NCBI GenBank assembly: GCA_030539115.1
Contig: JAUNSR010000032.1
Coordinates: 1 to 34,311, forward strand
Origin: Bacteroidales bacterium
GTDB lineage: Bacteria; Bacteroidota; Bacteroidia; Bacteroidales; JAUNSR01
DNA: 34,311 bases
Direction: 5' to 3'
The notes beneath the pieces are model-generated. The model was not told where the DNA came from and ran no database searches. It saw only the letters and a program-made list of their open reading frames with translations. Numbering within the stretch: position 1 is the stretch's first letter; each line of letters opens with the position of its first letter. Of this stretch, positions 7,755 through 16,265 are shown piece by piece. The translations under genes and the position numbers were made by a program.

Positions 7755-9152
7755 TTATTTCTTTTCTATAATCTTTACCTGATAAGGCTCTAAAGTTAAA
7801 CTCTCGAAACCAGCAATATTTACATTAAGAGTCTTAGTCTTGCTTGTATTGGCAGCGATAAGATATTCCTTGTTAATGCCATTTGTCTTTACCATACAGT
7901 GAGTGTCATTATTTATTATAACCGTTTCTGTATTCATACAGAATATTGGAATGTTGTTTTGTATCTCAGCTACAATTGGTTCCAGATTGTCAAAAACTTC
8001 AGGCGAAAGAGATCGGTCATTCCAAAATAGAATACCTGTTGCACCATGAATAATAGATGTGTACATCTGGCATTTTAGATTCTTTATAAAATCAGAAGCA
8101 TTTACATCACTCGGCTTAGCATACCCATTGCCATCAAAGAACATCCAAACAGGAGTATCCTTTCCTGCTCCCGCTTTAATGGCGTCAACTGTAATGCCTG
8201 CCAATTCAGGATAAGTGTTACAATCTATAAAGGCATTAATTCCAAAAACATCGCCACATTTGCGATAATCCTTTGCGCAAATTTTCATATTTTCATAAAA
8301 TAGTCTTTTTAAATCATACAAACTATAATCAACATAGTTCAAAGACCCATTCACATAGACAGGAGAGCCATCATATCCTTGTACAAAACCTAACAAAGGT
8401 CTTTCTTCTACAAACTGAGCATCTTCTCCCAATTCTGAATAAGGAACCTCTTTGGGCATATCAGAATGTTTTTTCAAATAATTCTTCTCAAAAAGATATG
8501 CATTTCCTCTTGCAATACCTACCAAATCAGTAAAAACAAGAGTATTTGGACACTCCTTATTAATTCTCTCTTTAATCATTTCACCTACTTCAGGGTGCCA
8601 GCACCAACCGCTGCCTGCCCCTCCATTAACTATTTCATCAATAGGAGCCCATATATAATCATTTTTACCATAAGCCTTTTTGATCGACTTGATCATGCTG
8701 TCTATAGGAGCCGTAAACCATTCTGAGTTAACATTTTCTTTAATATATTGACGCGCTTGATATGCATTGTCTTTATTAGAGGAAAGATTAGGTATTCTTG
8801 ATTGAATCTCTTTTAGTGTTTCATAGAAACCTATAGAGCCTGTTACTTCGACTCTTCCTTTACTATCCTTATCCTTTCCGGGAGATAAATAAACTGCATT
8901 ATAGTTATCTGATTTATCAAGATATATTTTTGCGCTTTTTCTATAACCCTCAGGGTCATTTTCCATTGCCTCTTTATTATAGCCGGGAATATTCCATACT
9001 CCAACTGCAAAGAATTTTTCATAGCCAAGCTTACCTGCTTCTTTTCTCATAGCCCAACCATCCTTAACTTTCCATTTTGATTGTTGAGAAAAGACAGCTG
9101 TTAAGGATAATAATAAAACTAAGGCTGTGATAATTAAGATAATGTTTTTCAT
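7755..9152 (-). CDS. Secreted TIM-barrel, glycoside-hydrolase-like protein of unassigned family
   Basis: A 465-residue exported protein. The start is set at the ATG at 9152: it yields a clean signal peptide (MKNIILIITALVLL... ending near VFSQQ), whereas the upstream ATG at 9182 adds ten residues that lie inside a repeat-derived leader. The body alternates beta and alpha stretches like a TIM barrel: YIWAPIDEIVNGG (candidate acidic active-site residues), NTLVFTDLVGIARGN, TPVWMFFDGNGY and YTSIIHGATGILFWND. The last is typical of barrel glycosidases of the GH42/GH2 kind. A small beta domain closes the C-terminus. I cannot assign a CAZy family or substrate. It faces the GH43-DUF4886 gene and shares its terminator. 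Confidence 0.62.
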   Translation of the reverse strand: MKNIILIITALVLLLSLTAVFSQQSKWKVKDGWAMRKEAGKLGYEKFFAVGVWNIPGYNKEAMENDPEGYRKSAKIYLDKSDNYNAVYLSPGKDKDSKGRVEVTGSIGFYETLKEIQSRIPNLSSNKDNAYQARQYIKENVNSEWFTAPIDSMIKSIKKAYGKNDYIWAPIDEIVNGGAGSGWCWHPEVGEMIKERINKECPNTLVFTDLVGIARGNAYLFEKNYLKKHSDMPKEVPYSELGEDAQFVEERPLLGFVQGYDGSPVYVNGSLNYVDYSLYDLKRLFYENMKICAKDYRKCGDVFGINAFIDCNTYPELAGITVDAIKAGAGKDTPVWMFFDGNGYAKPSDVNASDFIKNLKCQMYTSIIHGATGILFWNDRSLSPEVFDNLEPIVAEIQNNIPIFCMNTETVIINNDTHCMVKTNGINKEYLIAANTSKTKTLNVNIAGFESLTLEPYQVKIIEKK

Positions 9153-9244
9153 TTGTATATAGATTTTAATATTTAACACCAAGGTACAGGTGCGCCATTT
9201 ATGTACTTTTTGTAGTGTATCTCATCTTTAGGTGAGTTATGTGG
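9153..9244 (-). repeat. Start-codon-associated structured repeat, copy 5 (most diverged)
   Basis: Read on the minus strand, 9244 down to 9177 aligns base for base with the other copies: CATAACTCACCTAAAG, then TGAGATAC, then CATAAATGGCGCACC, then TGTACCTTGGTG. The CTCA/TGAG hairpin is kept. The outer stem and the second hairpin have lost pairs. The tail ends TATATACAA and is followed at once by the start codon at 9152. No flanking direct repeat was found, which suits an older insertion. Confidence 0.72.
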
Positions 9245-9489
9245 ACTTAAAGTGTGTTTAACTTATTAATCAATACAAATATATTAAACAAATATTTAAA
9301 ATATATCACAATGTATACTCATCTTCATAATATGCTAAATATTTAAACTGATATTACATTTTAGTTTGCAATCCAATCTATAAAAATTGTGGAGTTACAC
9401 ACTTTATGAAACATCATCTTTGAAATATCCTCCGTTATACTGAAACATCATTTTATAGAATGTAAAGCTAAATTTGAAGAAAAGAGAGA

Positions 9490-9529
9490 ATAAAAGAGCG
9501 TTGAAAATCATTGACTTTCAACGCTCTTT
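9490..9529 (-). terminator. Terminator downstream of tRNA-Ser
   Basis: A perfect 14-bp inverted repeat (9493-9506 with 9516-9529) with a 9-nt loop starts two bases beyond the tRNA 3' end. On the minus strand the stem ends in a T-rich run. Confidence 0.75.
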
Positions 9530-9530
9530 G

Positions 9531-9615
9531 CGGAGAGAGAGGGATTCAAACCCCCGGTACCTTGCAGTACGGCGGTTTTCAAGACCGCTGCAATCGATCA
9601 CTCTGCCATCTCTCC
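9531..9615 (-). tRNA. tRNA-Ser (anticodon UGA)
   Basis: An 85-nt gene. The acceptor stem GGAGAGA pairs with TCTCTCC, the discriminator base is G and CCA is not encoded. The anticodon loop CTTGAAA gives anticodon TGA (complement of 9579-9581), reading UCN serine codons. The long variable arm (CGTACTGCAAGGTACCG region) is the class II feature expected for tRNA-Ser. The T-loop reads GTTTGAATCCC. A consensus promoter lies at 9653-9683 and a strong terminator follows, so the gene is its own transcription unit. Confidence 0.95.
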
Positions 9616-9652
9616 AAATGGACTTTTGCAATCGTTTTTCTCGATTGCGTTG

Positions 9653-9683
9653 CAAAGGTATGCATATTTCTGAAACCGCCAAA
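9653..9683 (-). promoter_or_regulatory. Bacteroides-type promoter of the tRNA-Ser gene
   Basis: On the minus strand TTTG (complement of 9680-9683) is followed by 19 nt and then TACCTTTG (complement of 9653-9660). This is an exact match to the -33 TTTG / -7 TAnnTTTG promoter of the Bacteroides primary sigma factor. It lies about 37 bp upstream of the mature tRNA 5' end. Confidence 0.82.
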
Positions 9684-9780
9684 TATCAACGAGTATTAAT
9701 TTTAAATATTAACGTTATTCAACATTTTTGGGAAAACGTTATTGTAATCTCTCTTTATAATATTTCTGTAAAAATAAAAT

Positions 9781-9869
9781 CGCCATAACTCACATAAAGT
9801 TGAGATACCAAACAAAGGGTATATAAATGGCGCATTTGTACCTTATAGTGTAAAAAATAAATTATATAC
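9781..9869 (+). repeat. Start-codon-associated structured repeat, copy 2
   Basis: The core 9781-9852 has the complete outer stem CGCCAT (9781-9786) with ATGGCG (9827-9832), the hairpin CTCA/TGAG and the hairpin ATACC/GGTAT. The A/T tail ends TATATAC. It is flanked by the direct repeat AAATAAAAT at 9772-9780 and 9870-9878; the right repeat overlaps the ATG of the 30-residue membrane peptide at 9877. The repeat is A/T only, so chance similarity is possible for this copy. Confidence 0.8.
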
Positions 9870-9876
9870 AAATAAA

Positions 9877-9969
9877 ATGTTTATGTTTCCTTTTTTAGCT
9901 ATTATCTTTTTTAGTGTTTTTATTATCTGGTTATTACATCCGGTGAATGAAGTTTATAAGAAAAAATAA
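9877..9969 (+). CDS. 30-residue single-pass membrane peptide, unknown function
   Basis: An open frame of 30 codons encodes MFMFPFLAIIFFSVFIIWLL followed by HPVNEVYKKK. It has one hydrophobic helix (about residues 5-20) and a short charged tail, likely facing the cytosol by the positive-inside rule. The start lies 8 nt after the end of repeat copy 2, the same position relative to the repeat as the starts of the larger genes behind copies 1, 4 and 5. That is the main argument that it is translated. No relative is recognised, and a chance hydrophobic ORF in A/T-rich DNA cannot be excluded. An AsmA-like gene follows 176 bp later. Confidence 0.45.
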   Translation: MFMFPFLAIIFFSVFIIWLLHPVNEVYKKK

Positions 9970-10145
9970 ATAATCATTTATCTTCTAAAGCAATAAATAG
10001 CCAATAAAAGGAATTAATTCTTTAATTAAAATTTATTACTTTGTTGTCTCAAACGTTTTTTAATTTCTGTACAATATTTATTGTATAGATTAACAAACTC
10101 AATGTTTATCCTAAGTGCTTAAACTATCATCATAAATATATTATT

Positions 10146-12776
10146 ATGAACAAAGGTGTAAAAATAGTGCTATCTGTCTTGTGTGCTATTATTTTGATTA
10201 TGGCCATTGCGCCATTTCTTTTTAAAGGAAAGATTGAGGCTCTTGTAAAAGAGCAGGCAAATGGAATGCTTAATGCTGTTGTAGATTTTAAAAGTGTTGA
10301 TTTAAGTTTTTTCAGAAGTTTCCCAAATGCTTCTATAGGCATTAATGATATTGTTGTTGTTGGTAAAAATGAATTTGAAAACGATACCCTCATTGCTTCA
10401 AAGAATATTAGAGCCACTGTTAATGTAATGAGTGTTATTTCAGGAGGTTCAATTTCAATCAAAGAGGTTTCATTGGAAAAGCCTTTTGTCCAGGCTTTAA
10501 TTAATAAAGATGGAAAAGCAAATTGGAATATTATGATTTCTGATTCTACTCCAGCTGATGAGGATGACAACACAGAATCTCAATTCTCAGTTAAACTTGA
10601 AGAGTTCAAAATTTCTGACGGAACAATAATCTATGATGATCAGCAATCTAAAATGAGCACATTATTAAATGGAATCAATGTTTCCCTTTCCGGAAATATG
10701 AATGCCGACCAAACAACAATAAAAACTCATACCATTATTGAAAAAATTAATTTTATAATGGGTGCTGTTCCTTACCTTTCAAACGCTTCATTTGATGCTG
10801 ATATGCAAATTGCTGCTGATTTGAAAAACAGCAAATATAGTTTCGAAAAGAATAAATTTATTTTAAATGATATCGAGCTGTCTCTTGATGGCTGGGTTGC
10901 TATGCCGGACACTACAACTACAGAGATGGATATAAAACTGAATACTTCAAAAGTTGAATTTAAAAATCTTCTATCTCTTGTGCCTGCTCTTTATCAAAAA
11001 GATTTTAAAGATATCAAGACAGATGGTGTAGTTTCAATGAATGCCTTTGTAAAAGGTGTAATGAAAGGTAATTCTTATCCTGCATTTGATGCCAAACTTG
11101 AGGTCAAAAATGGTATGTTCAAATATCCTGACCTTCCTGAGAGTGTAAGCAATATTCAAATTAATGCTTTTGCCTCTTCAAAAGGTGGTTCTTTGGATAA
11201 CGCTGTTGCCGGATTTGATAATTTTAGTTTTCTCCTTGGCGGAAATCCTTTCAGCATGAGTGCCACTGCTTCAGATTTTATGAATAATCTAAAATTTGCA
11301 GCCTCTGCTCTTGGAAAAATTGATTTAACCAAGATTCAAAATGTCTATCCATTAGAAGATGGTGTTAAAATGCAAGGAATAATCACTGCCGATGCTTCTG
11401 TTAGTGGTTCAATGAAAGAGATAGAAAATGAGCAGTATGAAAATATCAATGCCAAAGGAGATGTTGTTGTTGAAAACATCTCTCTTACACAGAAAGATTC
11501 ATCATCAATAGCTGTTTCTAAGGCAAAAATGTCTTTTACTCCCAAATATGTAGAGTTGGCTGAATTTGTTGCTTCAATGGGTAAGAATGATGTTTCTATG
11601 AACGGACGTTTGGAAAACTTTATTCCTTATGTCTTAAAGAATGAAACTATCAAAGGAAATCTAAATGTATCATCAAATTATATTTGCGCCGATGACTTTA
11701 TGAGTGATACTACATCACAAAGCTCTGTCGATACAACTTCTGCCGGAGTAATTATGATTCCTAAGAATATTGATTTCAATATGGATGTCAATATGAAACG
11801 TATTGATTTTGGCAAGATTACTATGAATGATGTTGTTGGAAAACTCGTTGTTGTAGACGGCATCGCAAAGCTTAATGGATTAAATTTTAATGCTCTTGAT
11901 GGTAAAATTAGTGCTAACGGAAGCTATGATACTTCCGATGAAAAGAATCCCAAAGTTGATATGGATTTTGGTGTAAAAGAGGCTTCTTTTGCTAAAAGCT
12001 TCACATCTGTTGAAACCCTTTCTAAACTTGCTCCAATTTTTGAAAGCATGAAAGGTAATTATTCTATGAATTTTAAGTTGAAAACAGATTTGCTTTCTGA
12101 TTTTACTCCTAATCTATCCTCTATTATTGCTTCCGGGTTACTTCAGAGCAACGATGTTTCAATAGAGGGTGTGGAGGCTCTTGATAAATTGGCTGAAACT
12201 CTTAAATATGATGCCTTAAAGAAGATATCTCCTAAAAATCTTAATCTCCCTTTTGAAATAAATGAGGGCAAAATAAGCTTATCTCCATTTACTTTAAACA
12301 TGGGATCAACATCAATGACACTTAATGGGATTGCAGGTTTAGATCAATCGTTGGCTTGTGAAGGAACGGTAACTCTTCCAAATGACGGCGTTAAAGCTTT
12401 AGGAATTAATGTCAAAAATCTTCCATTTAAACTTTCCGGTACGTTCTCTTCTCCAAAGATATCTCTTGATACTAAAAATCTTGCTTCTTCAGTAATTGAC
12501 AATCTTGTATCGGAAAAGCTTGGTGGCAACTCTGTAAAAGAAAGTGCTGATTCTATTATCTCTGAAAAGACAAATGAGGCACTTATCAAAGCTCAGGAAA
12601 GTGCTGACAAGTTGATAAAGCAGGCTCAAGAAAAAGCTGACAAACTTGTTGAGGCTGCAGGTGATAATGCCTTGAAAAAATTAGCGGCTAAAAAAGCCGG
12701 CGATGCTTTAGTTAATGAAGCCAAGAAACAAGCCAATGCTTTAATAGATAAGGCTAAGAAAGAGACTGAAAAATAA
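10146..12776 (+). CDS. AsmA-like outer-membrane-biogenesis protein
   Basis: An 876-residue protein with one N-terminal membrane anchor (about residues 6-26, VLSVLCAIILIMAIAPFLF) and a long, mainly beta periplasmic region. The opening KIEALVKEQANGMLNAVVDF followed by SVDLSFFRSFPNASIGINDI is characteristic of Bacteroidota AsmA proteins, as are repeated xxLDGxxxMxDTTTTxMDIKL-like strands. AsmA-family proteins are related to bridge-like lipid-transfer proteins between the inner and outer membranes. The last 80 or so residues are unusual: an Ala/Lys/Glu-rich helical tail (AQESADKLIKQAQEKADKLV and following) that probably forms a coiled coil. It is a single gene with its own terminator. Confidence 0.88.
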   Translation: MNKGVKIVLSVLCAIILIMAIAPFLFKGKIEALVKEQANGMLNAVVDFKSVDLSFFRSFPNASIGINDIVVVGKNEFENDTLIASKNIRATVNVMSVISGGSISIKEVSLEKPFVQALINKDGKANWNIMISDSTPADEDDNTESQFSVKLEEFKISDGTIIYDDQQSKMSTLLNGINVSLSGNMNADQTTIKTHTIIEKINFIMGAVPYLSNASFDADMQIAADLKNSKYSFEKNKFILNDIELSLDGWVAMPDTTTTEMDIKLNTSKVEFKNLLSLVPALYQKDFKDIKTDGVVSMNAFVKGVMKGNSYPAFDAKLEVKNGMFKYPDLPESVSNIQINAFASSKGGSLDNAVAGFDNFSFLLGGNPFSMSATASDFMNNLKFAASALGKIDLTKIQNVYPLEDGVKMQGIITADASVSGSMKEIENEQYENINAKGDVVVENISLTQKDSSSIAVSKAKMSFTPKYVELAEFVASMGKNDVSMNGRLENFIPYVLKNETIKGNLNVSSNYICADDFMSDTTSQSSVDTTSAGVIMIPKNIDFNMDVNMKRIDFGKITMNDVVGKLVVVDGIAKLNGLNFNALDGKISANGSYDTSDEKNPKVDMDFGVKEASFAKSFTSVETLSKLAPIFESMKGNYSMNFKLKTDLLSDFTPNLSSIIASGLLQSNDVSIEGVEALDKLAETLKYDALKKISPKNLNLPFEINEGKISLSPFTLNMGSTSMTLNGIAGLDQSLACEGTVTLPNDGVKALGINVKNLPFKLSGTFSSPKISLDTKNLASSVIDNLVSEKLGGNSVKESADSIISEKTNEALIKAQESADKLIKQAQEKADKLVEAAGDNALKKLAAKKAGDALVNEAKKQANALIDKAKKETEK

Positions 12777-12799
12777 TTTGATTATTTTTTTTATAAGAT

Positions 12800-12850
12800 T
12801 TCCGGAAGAGGAAAGTGATAAACAATGTTTTTTTCTTCCGGAATTTTTTT
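12800..12850 (+). terminator. Terminator after the AsmA-like gene
   Basis: The perfect 10-bp stem TTCCGGAAGA (12800-12809) pairs with TCTTCCGGAA (12834-12843), followed by seven T. Confidence 0.82.
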
Positions 12851-12900
12851 ATCAACCACACTATTAATACCAATATTAATTTTTATAACCTTCATTAATT

Positions 12901-14445
12901 ATGAGAAAACAGGACATTATTTCATTGGCTTCACTTACTGTCTTATGTGGAGCATGTACTCCTCAGAAAACTCCTCCCGCTAAAAAAATGAATATTCTTT
13001 ACATTATGTCTGATGATCATTCTTATCAAACCATCAGTGCTTATGATAAAAGATATATCAATACTCCTAACATTGATAGAATAGCAAATGAGGGAGTCCG
13101 TTTTTGCAACAGCTTTGTAGGCAACTCAATCAGCGGTCCGAGTCGCGCAATTATGCTTACAGGAAAGCATAGTCACATTAATGGCTTTAGAAATAACAGC
13201 GATGTTTTTGATGGCAATCAACAAACTTATCCAAAACTGCTTCAAAAAGCCGGTTATCAAACAGCTGTTGTTGGCAAATGGCATTTAACATCTGAGCCCC
13301 AAGGATTCGACTATTGGAATATTCTAATCGGACAAGGAGTCTATTATAATCCTACGTTTATTAATAATGGTGTAAAAGAGGAGCATGAAGGCTATGCCAC
13401 AAATATTACAACCGATATTGCTCTTGATTGGCTTGACAATAGAGATCAGAATAAGCCTTTCTGTCTTTTACTGCATCATAAAGCTCCTCATAGAACATGG
13501 ATGCCTGATACCACAGACCTTCGTTTATATGATGATATAACATATCCTCTTCCGGATAATTTTTATGACAATTATCAAGGACGCCAAGCCGCAGCAGAAC
13601 AAAAGATGAGTATTCGTGAAGATGACATGAATCTTGTATATGATTTAAAGATGAATGATGAGGATATTCATACCTCTAATCCGGGTCTTGACAATGCAGG
13701 CCGTCATCAATACGACAAAATGAATGAAGCGCAGCGCAAAGCATGGGATGATTATTATAATCCTATAATTGCCGACTTTAAGAAATCTAACCTTAAAGGA
13801 GAAGAGCTTATGAATTGGAAGTTTCAAAGATACATGCACGATTATCTTCGTTGTATTCATTCAGTCGATGAAAATATAGGACGTGTTCTTGAATATCTCG
13901 AGAAAAATAATCTTCTTGAAAATACTCTTATTGTTTATACCTCCGATCAAGGTTTTTATATGGGAGAGCATGGTTGGTTTGACAAACGATTTATGTATGA
14001 AGAATCTTTCAGAACACCTTTGGTTATGAGACTTCCGGGAGGCAAAAAAGGTGATGTAAACGAACTTGTTCAGAACATTGATTATGCTCCTACTATGCTT
14101 GAGCTTGCAGGTGTTGAAATACCTGATGATATCCAAGGTAAATCACTCCTTCCTTTGCTTAAAGGTGAAAAAACTCAATGGAGAGATGCTCTTTACTATC
14201 ATTATTATGAATTCCCTGATGAACATGCTGTTAAACGACATTATGGATGCAGAGACAACAGATATAAATTGATCCATTTTTATGATGATATTGACCAATG
14301 GGAGTTTTTCGATTTGGAAAAAGATCCATCTGAGATGAACAATCTTATTAATGACCCATCTTATAAAGATGAGATTCTTAGAATGAAAGATAAACTTAAA
14401 GAGTTGCAGGTTCAATATAATGATCCTATTGAAACAAAAATCTGA
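12901..14445 (+). CDS. Serine-type S1 sulfatase, lipoprotein, S1_11-like
   Basis: Hydrolyses sulfate esters of carbohydrates. The 514-residue protein has a lipoprotein signal with C19 (VLCGAC), so it is envelope-anchored. Metal ligands D38/D39 appear in MSDDH. The formylglycine site is S78 in S-G-P-S-R, a serine rather than cysteine type. Its maturation would need an anaerobic radical-SAM enzyme (anSME), which is not in the window. Other active-site elements are GKWH (K126, H128), H193, and SDQGFYMGEHGWFDKRF with D349/Q350. That last block resembles GlcNAc-6-O-sulfatases of subfamily S1_11, which act on heparan-type or mucin glycans; the subfamily is a guess from memory of the motif. It is a stand-alone gene between two terminators. 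Confidence 0.9.
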   Translation: MRKQDIISLASLTVLCGACTPQKTPPAKKMNILYIMSDDHSYQTISAYDKRYINTPNIDRIANEGVRFCNSFVGNSISGPSRAIMLTGKHSHINGFRNNSDVFDGNQQTYPKLLQKAGYQTAVVGKWHLTSEPQGFDYWNILIGQGVYYNPTFINNGVKEEHEGYATNITTDIALDWLDNRDQNKPFCLLLHHKAPHRTWMPDTTDLRLYDDITYPLPDNFYDNYQGRQAAAEQKMSIREDDMNLVYDLKMNDEDIHTSNPGLDNAGRHQYDKMNEAQRKAWDDYYNPIIADFKKSNLKGEELMNWKFQRYMHDYLRCIHSVDENIGRVLEYLEKNNLLENTLIVYTSDQGFYMGEHGWFDKRFMYEESFRTPLVMRLPGGKKGDVNELVQNIDYAPTMLELAGVEIPDDIQGKSLLPLLKGEKTQWRDALYYHYYEFPDEHAVKRHYGCRDNRYKLIHFYDDIDQWEFFDLEKDPSEMNNLINDPSYKDEILRMKDKLKELQVQYNDPIETKI

Positions 14446-14479
14446 AACCAAGATCATATAGTCAGAAGGCTTTCCTTAT

Positions 14480-14534
14480 AAAAGATGCCATATTTTTATG
14501 AATACTATATTCTTAAAAATATGGCGTCTTTTCT
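14480..14534 (+). terminator. Terminator after the sulfatase gene
   Basis: AAGATGCCATATTTTT (from 14482) pairs with AAAAATATGGCGTCTT (14515-14530) with one G-T pair, followed by T-rich sequence. Flanking A residues on the left could make it work in both directions. Confidence 0.8.
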
Positions 14535-14601
14535 TTAAAATAGGATCTATTACGATAATTTATTAAATAATTGAAATGATATAAATAAAATGATTTAATA
14601 T

Positions 14602-14635
14602 TTTGTCTTTTTTGTCAAGACATGTATTATATTTG
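14602..14635 (+). promoter_or_regulatory. Possible promoter of the GH88 gene
   Basis: TTTG at 14602-14605 and TATATTTG (matching TAnnTTTG) at 14628-14635 are separated by 22 nt, a little longer than the 19-nt spacing of the tRNA promoter here. It would give a 5' UTR of about 190 nt. Confidence 0.3.
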
Positions 14636-14829
14636 TTTAACCTTAAATTAATACATACCTTAAATCTACCATGATAAACCATATATACTATAGGGTGTAA
14701 TAATTTTTTGAATCTTTAAAATGCTTTTTAGGTAACTGCGATTATTTGCTTTGTATAACTTAATAATCAAAAAGCTGTTAATTTGGATTATTATAATATT
14801 AAAGAGAAATTTTCAAATTTTCAAAATTT

Positions 14830-16017
14830 ATGAAAAACACAATATTGATATTACTTGCACTCCCATTTTTCTTTTTTTCTTGTGCTTCAAATAAATCGAT
14901 GAAAAAAGTAGTCAATAATTCCCTCGATTTTGCACAAAAGCAGTCTATGTTAATGGCTGATACCCTTTTGCCCCAAAAAGGAATGCTTCCAAGAACTTAT
15001 CAAAACGGCAAACTTTTTACAAGTAATTCGAGATGGTGGTGCAGTGGCTTCTTCCCAGGGACATTATGGTATCTTTATGAAAATTCAAATGATAATAAAT
15101 TAAAAGATTTAGCTTCCACATTTACTTCAAGGGTGGAAAGAGAAAAATTCACCACCGATAACCATGATGTCGGCTTTATGATTTATTGCAGTTTTGGCAA
15201 TGGGTTAAGACTCACCAATAATGATGCTTACAAAGAGGTCCTTATGACGGCTGCCAAGTCTCTTTCAACGAGATTTGATGATAGGATAGGAGCTATACGC
15301 TCCTGGAATTCAAATCCTAAAAAGTGGCAGTATGCAGTTATTGTTGACAATATGATGAACCTTGAACTTTTAATGTGGGCTTATAAATATTCAGGAGATA
15401 AGAAGTTTAAAGATATTGCAGTTTCCCATGCAGATAAAACATTAAACAATCATTTCAGAGATGATTATAGCTCTTATCATGTAGTATCCTATGATACAAT
15501 TACAGGCAATCCTCACATCAAACAAACTCATCAGGGATATAAAGATGAGTCTGCTTGGGCAAGAGGTCAAGCTTGGGCTCTTTATGGTTATACAATGATG
15601 TATCGTGAAACTAAAGATGACAAATATCTGAATCAGGCTGAAAATATTGCAAAGTTTATATTAAATCATAAAAACATGCCTGAAGATGGAGTCCCTTATT
15701 GGGATTTTGATGTAAATCCATCACAAAATGAACCAAGAGATGCTTCTTCTGCTGCTATTATGGCTTCAGCTTTTATTGAATTAAGTCAATATTGCGAAAA
15801 ACCTTTGTCAAAAAAGTGTTTAAAGATGGCAGAGAAACAATTAAAATCTCTCTCCTCTGATAAGTATATGGCTCATTTGGGAGAAAACGGAGATTTTATT
15901 TTAATGCACAGCACAGGCTCAAAACCCGGAAACTCAGAAGTTGATGTTCCTCTAAGCTATGCTGATTATTACTTCGTTGAGGCTTTAACAAGATACAAAA
16001 ATTTAAAGAAATGGTAA
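14830..16017 (+). CDS. GH88 unsaturated glucuronyl hydrolase, lipoprotein
   Basis: Removes unsaturated uronic acids left at the non-reducing end of oligosaccharides by polysaccharide lyases, by a hydration mechanism. The 395-residue protein has a lipoprotein signal (C18 in FFFSC). Family features are RWWCSGFFPGTLW (68-80), NHDVGFMIYCSFGNG with catalytic D113, IVDNMMNLELLMWA with the second conserved D173, and the GQAWALYGYTMMYRET segment. It is consistent with an alpha6/alpha6 barrel throughout. The nearby sulfatase makes sulfated glycosaminoglycan fragments a plausible substrate, but no lyase is encoded here. Confidence 0.92.
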   Translation: MKNTILILLALPFFFFSCASNKSMKKVVNNSLDFAQKQSMLMADTLLPQKGMLPRTYQNGKLFTSNSRWWCSGFFPGTLWYLYENSNDNKLKDLASTFTSRVEREKFTTDNHDVGFMIYCSFGNGLRLTNNDAYKEVLMTAAKSLSTRFDDRIGAIRSWNSNPKKWQYAVIVDNMMNLELLMWAYKYSGDKKFKDIAVSHADKTLNNHFRDDYSSYHVVSYDTITGNPHIKQTHQGYKDESAWARGQAWALYGYTMMYRETKDDKYLNQAENIAKFILNHKNMPEDGVPYWDFDVNPSQNEPRDASSAAIMASAFIELSQYCEKPLSKKCLKMAEKQLKSLSSDKYMAHLGENGDFILMHSTGSKPGNSEVDVPLSYADYYFVEALTRYKNLKKW

Positions 16018-16088
16018 TTTGCATTTTTCAATTGAATGGAGTGTGATTATACCGTTTTATTAAATAAATTAATCTAATTATTTTAATA

Positions 16089-16265
16089 ATGATTACTCGA
16101 ACTCTTTTTCAATGCCCTAATTGTGGAAAAATCTTTTGAGGCTTTAAAGGAGACTTAATATGTGAAGTGCTTCCTAAATACAAATGTCCTAATTGCGGCT
16201 CCACTGCTCTAAGATTAGGAGTAGTAAGTCTTATTAAAATAGCCGCCAATAAAATTATAAAGTGA
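16089..16265 (+). pseudogene. Small double zinc-ribbon protein interrupted by an in-frame TGA
   Basis: A 58-codon frame reads MITRTLFQCPNCGKIF, then TGA (16137-16139), then GFKGDLICEVLPKYK, CPNCGS and about 20 more residues, ending in TGA at 16263. Two CPNCG knuckles spaced as in a four-Cys zinc ribbon lie on either side of the TGA in the same frame. They must have been one protein. TGG to TGA (Trp to stop) is the simplest origin. Neighbouring genes use the standard code; the sulfatase, for example, ends at TGA at a normal family length. There is no evidence of recoding. A very strong terminator overlaps its 3' end, so it is or was a separate transcribed unit. Confidence 0.65.

Noticed and set aside
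9153..9182. Ten-residue N-terminal extension of the minus-strand glycosidase-like protein from the ATG at 9182
   Set aside because: It would be encoded by the repeat's tail and places ten extra residues in front of a complete signal peptide starting at 9152.
9474..9788. Plus-strand open frames across the tRNA-Ser gene (for example one containing [14 protein letters not shown])
   Set aside because: They are read-through of the antisense strand of tRNA-Ser and its terminator; such ERDSNPR-like peptides are a familiar artefact of tRNA-Ser sequences.
10070..10085. Perfect palindrome TACAATATTTATTGTA upstream of the AsmA-like gene
   Set aside because: It is A/T-only apart from one C/G pair per arm and occurs once; in such A/T-rich DNA this is weak evidence for an operator.
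11345..12589. Minus-strand open frames inside the AsmA-like gene and similar antisense frames in other genes
   Set aside because: They are shadows of long, well-supported genes and show no protein-family features of their own.
16137..16139. TGA as selenocysteine or as a genome-wide sense codon
   Set aside because: No convincing SECIS-like hairpin follows, the position is not a catalytic Cys, and other genes here (the sulfatase, for example) end normally at TGA. A TGG to TGA mutation is simpler.
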